NCBI RefSeq assembly: GCF_963677575.1
Contig: NZ_OY782038.1
Span: 3,661,501-3,725,500, forward strand
Origin: an uncultured Draconibacterium sp.
GTDB taxonomy: Bacteria > Bacteroidota > Bacteroidia > Bacteroidales > Prolixibacteraceae
Length of the DNA stretch: 64,000 bases
Direction: 5' to 3'
Part shown: positions 57,329 to 64,000 of the stretch, one piece after another
Layout of the letters: each line of letters opens with the position of its first letter
How positions within the stretch are numbered: position 1 is the first letter of the stretch
Position numbers and translations under genes: made by a program
The notes under the pieces: model-generated
What the model was told of the DNA's origin: nothing
The model's database searches: none
What the model saw: only the letters and a program-made list of their open reading frames with translations

Positions 57329-58260
57329 CTAAAGCATTGAAACCTTTCTGCTGAACAGAGTAGGTGGAAAGTATGGTTCTGTATAAAGCCGGTAAAGGCT
57401 TTATAGGCAACTGGTTTCCTTCTTCTTTGGAGACGGACAGTTGCCGGTGGCTAAAGAGAACCGTGGTGGTTATTTTCTCTACAACAACAACAAGTATTTA
57501 GGCGATACACTAAATAATCACCACTTTCTCTGGAAGTTGTTTAATGATTAAAATTTAAAAGAATTATGATGGATTTTTTACTTAGACAAGGCAAGATCGA
57601 CACGAATAGCATCAGCTATTTAAGGAGAGCTTAACGCAGTATAAGTGAAAAAGACGCATAAGGATTTGAATTCCTAATCTTTAATCAACTTCCGTGGCCC
57701 GGCCATCTGTATTAGGAAATCAGGGGAATTGCCACTTGTGGCATGCCCCCTTGATTTAGATCCAAAACCTTCTGGCCCGAAAAGGTCAAGCCTGAACTAC
57801 TAAAGTTTCAGGAGAGCGAATTCTTCCGTCAGCTGACGGAAGAGAGAAAACCAAACCTCTTCAAAAAGTAGAAGAGATCTATTGAAATGATGAAAACCTT
57901 TTCCCGAAAGGGAAAGGATATTACTTGAAAATTAATAAGTAAAAAACTGATTGACAATTAATCAATAACCAAAATGTCAATCCGATTTCTTTGTTCTTCT
58001 TTCCTCTCTTGGGGGGAATGTCCGAAGGACAAGGGGTCAACAAACAAAAAGAAAACGTTCTGAAGTTTATTGAAAGGAGAATTGCCAGAGGCATGAGAAG
58101 GTAACTATACCTTCCTACTTACCACCGGCCACATTTCTCCCCCTCGTGAGGGGGAGTATCCCGACCGAGTTTAGCGAGCGTCGGGAGGAGGGGGTACACA
58201 TGCCACACGTAATTTCACCAGATTTAAACAGAAGAACAGCTAAACATTAAATTTTAAATT
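57329..58260 (+). other. Hairpin-rich gene-free region upstream of the 444-residue protein gene
   Basis: No credible gene. At least eight strong hairpins lie in a row: ATAAAGCC/GGCTTTAT (57383-57404), GGCAACTG/CAGTTGCC (57406-57445), GGGG...GCCAC/GTGGC...CCCC (57723-57749), a perfect 22-bp palindrome TCTTCCGTCAGCTGACGGAA plus GA (57822-57843), CTCTTC/GAAGAG (57857-57876), CCTTTTCCC-GAAA-GGGAAAGG with a GNRA loop (57897-57917), CTCCCCCTC/GAGGGGGAG (58137-58156) and TCCCGAC/GTCGGGA (58159-58186). It could be a long structured 5' leader or a separate RNA. Confidence 0.55.
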
Positions 58261-59595
58261 ATGAAAAAGCAAATTTTAATTCTAACGTTTTTTGTTGCGG
58301 CTATTTTTGCCGGAACTACTAGTGCTTTTGGGCAGGTTTCATATCAAACCGTTCCCACAAGTCCGCAGTGTATTACACCAATGCCTTTAACGGGTTGTAC
58401 TATTACCGCACCGGAATTACATCCAATTCAGGGTGTGTATTATGATTACACCGTTACAGTTAATCCGGCTGTCGATCCAACTGTAAGATGGTTTGTGGTA
58501 AATAACTATGACTTGAGTACGAATTCGCCTATTGATAGTTTGGTGTCTATGGCAACAGGAATATTAGCTGTTGATCATGGGGATATTGATGCAACAGATG
58601 CTGCAGGTGCTTATGAAATAACGGCAGCTAATCCTTCCACTTATATTTTGGATGTTACAGATGGAGCTAACATTTATAATAATGAAGCGAATACCACGGC
58701 CACCATTAACATGGCATGGAAATTCTTCAATGGTTCGGCTCCGGAAGAGGTGTTATTGGTTGCTTATGTGGAAGGTGCCGATGGTTGTACCGATAATATT
58801 GCTGTATGGAGGATTATTCCTACACCAGCTTTTACGCTTGATGTTGCTACCTTAAATGCGGCCGGTGATAGTATAGCTCCATCCCATGGAACTGGTGTAG
58901 ATGTTGCTGATACTTGTGTTTCGCCGATTGAATGGGCTACTTATAGTTCAAGCTGGGGTACTATTGATGCAAGTACAACACCTGGTGATTCATTAAGGGT
59001 TGACTATGGTGAAAACTGGATGTTCTTTGTTGTAAATGCTGCTAACTATATTGATTCATGGATGCCAACATTCCAGTTTTCGTATGGTAGTGCTACTGAT
59101 GCTATTCCTTCATTTACAGCGCAATGGGCATATATTGGTGATGCTAACAGTACGGATCCGGCAAACTGGCATGATATTACAGGTACGCTTGGGACTGCTG
59201 CTTCAAACTTTGCTTCCTCTGATCCGGTAATTGCAGGAGGTTCTGCTGCATTAGATGATGCCGGGACAACATATGTAGGTGGTGGATTAACAGTTGGCGC
59301 TTCCGGTGAGTGTATTGTTGTGCGCGTGAGACTGGATTGGGGATTGAATATTGAGCATGATGATGCAAACTCTACTTTACGTTTTGCAGTTGACGGAGTT
59401 TCTTATGATGGAGTAGAAACTACCCCTGGAGATGGTTTATTCTTTGATGATAGAGGCTATGCAGACCTGGGGGAGACCACTTGTGCTGATGATCAATTCA
59501 CCAATGACTGGCTCGATTACATCATTACTCCAAGACCTGGAGCTGACGAAGGAACTCCAGATCAAGAGGCTAAGAGTGGAGACGAACAAAACTAA
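58261..59595 (+). CDS. Secreted protein of unknown function, 444 residues
   Basis: Starts with a clear signal peptide (KKQILILTFFVAAIFAGTTS, cleavage near AFGQ). The mature protein has two beta-rich domains. The first (about 25-190) ends in a PKD-like strand (AVWRIIPTPAF). The second (about 218-430) begins DTCVSPIEWATYSS and ends DYIITPRPG, followed by an acidic tail (DEGTPDQEAKSGDEQN). The edges of the second domain echo the C-terminal domain of both giants (CVEPINWAIY/CVDPLHWAIY and ITPRP), though the interior is too divergent for me to be sure of homology. I do not recognise a named family. It sits in the surface-protein locus after a hairpin-rich leader and probably contributes a surface or filament component. 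Confidence 0.75.
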   Translation: MKKQILILTFFVAAIFAGTTSAFGQVSYQTVPTSPQCITPMPLTGCTITAPELHPIQGVYYDYTVTVNPAVDPTVRWFVVNNYDLSTNSPIDSLVSMATGILAVDHGDIDATDAAGAYEITAANPSTYILDVTDGANIYNNEANTTATINMAWKFFNGSAPEEVLLVAYVEGADGCTDNIAVWRIIPTPAFTLDVATLNAAGDSIAPSHGTGVDVADTCVSPIEWATYSSSWGTIDASTTPGDSLRVDYGENWMFFVVNAANYIDSWMPTFQFSYGSATDAIPSFTAQWAYIGDANSTDPANWHDITGTLGTAASNFASSDPVIAGGSAALDDAGTTYVGGGLTVGASGECIVVRVRLDWGLNIEHDDANSTLRFAVDGVSYDGVETTPGDGLFFDDRGYADLGETTCADDQFTNDWLDYIITPRPGADEGTPDQEAKSGDEQN

Positions 59596-61091
59596 TCACT
59601 ATGAACTTTGCTTTTTCATAACCTAAGAGCCGTCGGAAGACGGATAATATAGCGCAGAGCGCAACGGGCAAAGCGCATGGAGCTAAGGTTTCGTGCCCTT
59701 TGCTCTTCGCCCTGGGCAATGGGAGAAGGACTGATTTGGAGAAGAAGAAAGTGAGCAGTTATCAGTCTCAGTTATCAGGAGAGAAGAAGTCATTAGTCAA
59801 TAGTCATTAGGAAGGTGGTTTTACCAATGACAAATGACTATGAAGGTTATGAAGAAGATGAGAAGGTTGGAATATTAGAGTATTGGAATTTTAGAATGAA
59901 GAAAGCAGGCAATAGGCAAATAACAATAGGCAAAAAAGCTTCGTGTCTTTGAGTCTTAGTGTTTAAACCAATTGCAGAAGACCTTTCCGCTAACAGGCGG
60001 AGCACTTTGGAGAGAAGCCCGAAAGGGTATACGATAGAAAGTTTACAGTCTCAGTAAACAGTTAGCAATGTTTTTACGACTTGCAACTTGTAACTTGAGT
60101 CTTGTAACTATTTAAAACATAAAAATAGGATGAAATGTGAAGTATAATATACACAACATTTGGAAAGGCAATGCACCGCCTAACACAAGGCAAAAGGTAA
60201 AAGGCAAAAGGCAAAAAGCTTGCAGCTCGGAAACTTTTTACTTTGAACTTTTTACTTTTTCCTTGATTTTCAAAGGCCGGCAATTGCTAAATATGCGCGA
60301 CGGGCCTCGTGGCCGTGCACCGGCAATTCGGTTTGCTATGGTCGACGGGCTTGTCACGCTTAATCAACAAAAATCCTCTGTGCCTCTCTGTGGATTCTCA
60401 GTGGACTCTGTGGTAAAAAGAAAGAACCACAAAGAACGCGGAGAAAACACAGAGAACACAGCGGTTTATGCACTACATCCAACAAAGGCATTCCGCCAAT
60501 ACTGCACGGAAGATGTTCGAATGCAGGAGGAAAGGAATATGTTGGAAGTTGAGAACAGCAAGGCTGGTCGAAATCCCGACCGAAGTGTCGGGGGATTAAG
60601 GATTAATGAAGGCAAAGGTTAAAAGTCGAAAGGCAAAAGGAAGAATTGGAGATTAATTGGTGAGTGAGGATAACTTTCAAGTGTTTTAAAAACCTTGAAG
60701 TGTTAAGGAATAAAAAACCTTCGTGTCTTCGTGTCTTTGTGTATTAAGAATATAGCACAAAGTTACACAGAGTATGAAGAATGCAGATTGAACGGGCAAT
60801 AGGCATAACATATAGTTTAACAGTTTATCAATTTCGTAGTAAAGGAATATGATAAACAAAAGAATAGATAAATATTTGCAGCGTAAAAAACTGCTGTCCG
60901 GGTAAGAGAGAAGAATTGAAAAAGACGTGTGTAGAAAAGAAAGACAAACAAAAGAAGAAATAGAAGCTGTCATCTCGACGAGCCCCGAAATTTCGGGGGA
61001 GGAGAGCTCTGTAACAACAAAGTTCTGAAGTAGCAGATTCCTCTCTGTGTTCGGAATGACAGAGAAGGCTCGAAAATCGCAGCTAATAATT
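59596..61091. other. Gene-free spacer with REP-like and low-complexity repeats
   Basis: No credible gene in about 1.5 kb. It holds a small hairpin CCGTC-GGAA-GACGG just after the previous gene (59630-59643), CAGTTATCAG/GTCATTAGTC-type low-complexity text (59755-59830), AAGGCAAAAGG runs (60185-60215), CACAGAG/CTCTGTG-type repeats (60380-60470), a CCCGACC...GTCGGGGG hairpin (about 60573), a REP-like hairpin (60676-60700) and composite element copy C. Confidence 0.7.
60969..61063. repeat. Composite inverted element, copy C
   Basis: GTCATCTCGACGA at the left, GGAGGAGAGCTCTGTAAC, then GTAGCAGATTCCTC and GTTCGGAATGACAGAG at the right, with an extra CCCCGAAATTTCGGGG hairpin inserted in the left half. 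It ends about 28 bp before the start of the next gene. Confidence 0.7.
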
Positions 61092-61802
61092 ATGTACGAA
61101 TTGAAACAACATATTATCCATTTTATCCTGGTAATTCTGCTGGTAGTGCTGGCTGTGGCAAATGCTTCCGCACAGATTGTTATTCAGGAATGCGATACGA
61201 TGACTTTCAGCGTAACCAGTCGGCCTAATATTCCTGAAACCCATTTTGTGTGGGGAATTTATAATGCGTCGCCAAATCCAACCGATGTTCTTGATCCTAC
61301 TACTACGCTCGATCCGGCATTGTATTTTGTCGATGGACAGTATGCGGGAAGTACGGTTGAAGTAACTGGTCTTGCTCCGGGCGAATATTACGTTCGTATT
61401 CATGTTTGGGACGAGGTGACATGTACCGATAATATTGAGATGTATGTAATGGAAGTGACCGAATCGGCACTGGATATGGAAGTTTATGCAGATTCGGTAT
61501 GTATTGGCGAACCAACCAATGTATACATCCGCTTTACCGGACGAGGCCCTTATACGGTTACTTACACCATTGGCGATGCTGTTACGCCAAGTGTTGTTAA
61601 CCTAAATGGAACAGAGGCAGATCCGGAGTTGGTAATTCCTGTTTTGGAACCATTACCGGTGGGCGAAACCTCTTTCTGGGTTATCCGGGTGGAAGATAAT
61701 TGTAAGGCTTACGAGTTTACGGAAGAAGAACGACCGGGTACAGGTATTGTTATTTTCCCGAAACCGGCTAAACAACCGATTTACTTAAAAGAGGAGAATT
61801 AG
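61092..61802 (+). CDS. Secreted PKD/Ig-like protein, 236 residues
   Basis: A signal peptide (HIIHFILVILLVVLAVANAS, cleavage near AQ) is followed by two Ig-like beta-sandwich domains: about 28-125, with VTGLAPGEYYVRIHVWD and a Cys in ECDTMTF, and about 130-225, with VYADSVCIGEPTNVYIRFTG and ending GIVIFPKPAKQPIYL. The ATG at 61092 is chosen because the in-frame start at 61047 lies inside the composite repeat. No enzymatic motif is visible and no T9SS signal is recognisable. Its position between the 444-residue protein and a repeat adhesin suggests a shared surface structure. Function unknown. Confidence 0.75.
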   Translation: MYELKQHIIHFILVILLVVLAVANASAQIVIQECDTMTFSVTSRPNIPETHFVWGIYNASPNPTDVLDPTTTLDPALYFVDGQYAGSTVEVTGLAPGEYYVRIHVWDEVTCTDNIEMYVMEVTESALDMEVYADSVCIGEPTNVYIRFTGRGPYTVTYTIGDAVTPSVVNLNGTEADPELVIPVLEPLPVGETSFWVIRVEDNCKAYEFTEEERPGTGIVIFPKPAKQPIYLKEEN

Positions 61803-61982
61803 TTTTGAAAGGATTAATTTTAACGATTAAGGATAAATGAGGAGGATGGAGAAGGTAAAAGTAAAAAGGCAAAAGGCAAAAGTGCTGGCCTTCCCCTTTA
61901 GGGGTCAGGGGTAGTGCTGGTGAGGAATTGGAAAAAGAAAGTTAATTGGTGAATAAAGAGGAAAGCACAAGTAAAAGTAGAA

Positions 61983-63058
61983 AGTTGAGGACGGTGTAAC
62001 CGGACGAATTGAAAATCGGGCACAGCCAAATCCCGGCCGAAGCGTCGGGAGCAAAAGGAAGGAGAATAACGAATGAAGATTAACGATTCTGGATTGCAGA
62101 AGTAGAGGAAAGTAAACAGTTTACAGTCGCAGTTTACAGCGGCAGTTAACAGCTTAACAATAGAACAATAATATCGTGTATGAACAGGCAATATGCAAAT
62201 AGCAGTAAACAAACAAATAAACCTTCAAGAGTTTTTAAAACCTTGAAGTGTTTAAAAGCTATTGTGTTCTATGTGCCTATTGTGGTTCAAAAAATCGTAG
62301 TGTCTTTGAGTCTTTGTGTTTAAGGTTTATACCACAAGGCAAAAGGCAAAAGTTGAAAGTTGAGGACGGTGTAACCGGACGAAATCCCGGCCGAAGCGTC
62401 GGGAGCAAAAGGAAGGAGAATAACGAATGAAGATTAACGATTCTGGATTGCAGAAGTAGAGGAAAGTAAACAGTTTACAGTCGCAGTTTACAGCGGCAGT
62501 TAACAATTTAACAGTAATATCGTGTATGAACAGGCAATATGCAAATAGCAGTAAACAAACAAATAAACCTTCAATAGTTTTTAAAACCTTGAAGTGTTTA
62601 AAAACTATTGTTTTCTATGTGCCTATTGTGGTTCAAAAAATCGTAGTGTCTTTGAGTCTTCGTGTTTAAGGTTTATACCACAAGGCAAAAGGCAAAAGTT
62701 GAAAGTTGAGGACGGTGTAACCGGACGAAATCCCGACCGAAGCGTCGGGAGCAAAAGGAAGGAGAATAACGAATGAAGATTAACGATTCTGGATTGCAGA
62801 AGTAGAGGAAAGTAAACAGTTTACAGTCGCAGTTTACAGCGGCAGTTAACAGTTTAACAATTTAACAGTAATATCGTGTATGAACAGGCAATATGCAAAT
62901 AGCAGTAAACAAACAAATAAACCTTCAAGAGCTTTTAAAACCTTGAAGTGTTTAAAAACTATTGTGTTCTATGTGCCTATTGTGGTTCAAAAAATCGTAG
63001 TGTCTTTGAGTCTTCGTGTTTAAAGTTTATACCACAAGGCAAAAGACAAAAGTAGAAA
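61983..63058 (+). repeat. Three tandem copies of a ~346-bp block
   Basis: The marker GAGGACGGTGTAACCGGACG begins at 61987, 62362 and 62708, so the spacings are 375 and 346 bp; the first copy carries about 20 extra bases. Each copy includes GTAAACAGTTTACAGTCGCA, a REP-like hairpin CTTCAAG/CTTGAAG (62223-62248, a mutated one near 62568, 62923-62948) and AAGGCAAAAGGCAAAAG. The remainder of 61803-63097 shows no gene. Confidence 0.9.
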
Positions 63059-63097
63059 GAACTCGAAGCTAGCGTCTCGCAGCTCGTAACTGAAAAT

Positions 63098-64000
63098 ATG
63101 AAAAAACTGATGTACATAGTATTCTTCCTGCTGATGGCGGCAAATCTGCTCGCCCAGGAAAGCTATGTCATCGATTCGGTATGTGTAGGTGCTGAACGCA
63201 CTTATCGTCGCGATGGAGAGAAACTCTATTTGTACGACTGGCATATTATTGACCGGCAGCTTACAGATACTTTTGAAGTACCGGAGATTCCATTTGAAGA
63301 AGTGCTTGGAAGCGATACAACGTGGGGAAGTCAAATCTCTCATACCTGGGATGCAGAGGGCGACTATGATATATTGGTTTATGTAACCAGTGAACATGGT
63401 TGTGATACTGTGGAGCAGGGAGTGGTGAGGGTATTCCCGCTTCCGGAAGCACGTGCCGGCGAAGATGTAGTACTTTGCAATATCGAAGATTATACCCTGT
63501 TCGGCGATACCGCCTGGAACCACAGCGTAATTTACTGGGGTAGAACCGGCGACGGAACATTCGATAATGAATATACTTTGCATCCAACTTACAGTTTTGG
63601 CCCTAACGATATTCTTGAGGGCAAAGTTACCCTTTTCATTACCGCTGAAGGTTTAGCCGACAATGGCACCTGCATACCGGCAGTGGATTCGGTAATCATT
63701 ATGGTTAATCCTTCTATAACGATCGACAGTACCGCTGTACTGTGCTACGGGCAGAGTGTTCCTGACTGGGAAGGGCAGGAAGTGTCGAGTATAGCAGACA
63801 GTGTTTATACCACAAGCTATCCAACATTGTCAGGTTGTGATTCCACACTGACATTGACGGTAAGTATAGTAGATGGTTTTAGTTATGACAGTACCGCCGT
63901 ACTGTGCTACGGGCAGAGTGTTCCTGACTGGGAAGGGCAGGAAGTGTCGAGTATAGCAGACAGTGTTTATACCACAAGCTATCCAACATTGTCAGGTTGT
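63098..64000 (+). CDS. Secreted repeat adhesin, 5' part
   Basis: An open frame of 301 codons that runs off the window. Signal peptide KKLMYIVFFLLMAANLLAQ; then PKD-like sequence (SHTWDAEGDYDILVYVTSEH) ending VFPLPEARAGEDVVLCNIED, a second Ig-like domain ending IIMVNP, and the first two copies of a 54-residue repeat starting DSTAVLCYGQSVPDWEGQEV and containing SGCDSTLTLTV. This repeat is of the Bacteroidota type with a C...G...GCDS pattern used in long T9SS-exported surface proteins. The two copies are spaced 162 bp and are almost identical in DNA, so a longer array probably continues. The C-terminus and export signal cannot be seen. Confidence 0.85.
   Translation, partial: MKKLMYIVFFLLMAANLLAQESYVIDSVCVGAERTYRRDGEKLYLYDWHIIDRQLTDTFEVPEIPFEEVLGSDTTWGSQISHTWDAEGDYDILVYVTSEHGCDTVEQGVVRVFPLPEARAGEDVVLCNIEDYTLFGDTAWNHSVIYWGRTGDGTFDNEYTLHPTYSFGPNDILEGKVTLFITAEGLADNGTCIPAVDSVIIMVNPSITIDSTAVLCYGQSVPDWEGQEVSSIADSVYTTSYPTLSGCDSTLTLTVSIVDGFSYDSTAVLCYGQSVPDWEGQEVSSIADSVYTTSYPTLSGC

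Noticed and set aside
60137..60622. A 161-codon open frame on the plus strand
   Set aside because: Made of AAGGCAAAAGG and CACAGAG-type intergenic repeats, with no recognisable protein character.
62248..62776. Two near-identical 60-codon open frames (62248-62430 and 62594-62776)
   Set aside because: They lie in the triplicated intergenic block, have no ribosome-binding context, and the third copy does not keep the frame, so identity reflects recent DNA duplication.
63020..63583. A 187-codon open frame on the minus strand
   Set aside because: Antisense to the signal-peptide-bearing gene starting at 63098, which has domain and repeat support.

Overview
The window looks like a chromosome segment from a free-living Bacteroidota, most likely a Marinilabiliales/Prolixibacteraceae-type organism. 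The evidence is a stand-alone atpD-atpC pair with a beta-subunit insertion and an epsilon subunit lacking its C-terminal hairpin, promoters of the Bacteroidota form TTG-N19-TAnnTTTG, a TonB-dependent receptor with a carboxypeptidase-like domain, a DUF3810 protein, a PorP/SprF-family protein and several very large secreted surface proteins. The family-level placement is inference. I see no rRNA, tRNA, CRISPR array, integrase or intact transposase.

Layout. 1-6.7 kb is housekeeping: the end of a polyprenyl diphosphate synthase, atpDC with a strong terminator, a GT9 glycosyltransferase, and a TonB receptor divergent from a PAS-LuxR regulator. 6.7-10.2 kb is disturbed ground: a decayed Tat-type amidase, a 158-bp MITE-like hairpin element, a membrane AraC regulator with 22-bp-spaced direct repeats in front of it, a small 14-residue-repeat protein and a DUF6261-like gene whose stop codon lies in a REP-like hairpin. 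10.2-19.3 kb is one 3022-residue surface protein (FG-GAP repeats, four right-handed beta-helix modules, T9SS type A C-terminus) with a GC-rich body and an AT-richer tail. 19.3-21.9 kb is a compact cassette of a 62-residue Tat-like precursor peptide, a terminator/attenuator, a PqqD-like/HPr-kinase-like protein and an overlapping nucleotidyltransferase. It resembles a RiPP tailoring operon with no cyclase or peptidase. 22-28.3 kb is ordinary: rlmN, a DUF4143 ATPase, a META-like lipoprotein, an MBL hydrolase, a DUF3810 peptidase-like protein and an M19 dipeptidase.

28.5-64 kb is a surface-protein locus. Two paralogous giants (4073 and 4436 residues) flank a PorP/SprF-family gene. They share N-terminal HYR domains, a beta-helix-like region, SprB-type repeats and a C-terminal domain that is neither a recognisable type A nor type B T9SS signal. 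The second giant contains exactly 20 tandem 82-residue repeats, of which units 5-10 are duplicated as units 15-20. Three further secreted proteins follow (444 and 236 residues, and one running off the window). They are separated by 1-2.4 kb spacers packed with repeats: REP-like hairpins with covarying stems, an 80-95 bp inverted composite element, a 20-unit indel-free 21-bp satellite, a hairpin-rich leader and a triplicated ~346-bp block.

The working picture is that the giants and the smaller secreted proteins form cell-surface filaments or adhesins exported by T9SS with the SprF-like outer-membrane partner. The spacers act as a reservoir of repeats that shape RNA stability, transcription or recombination in the locus.
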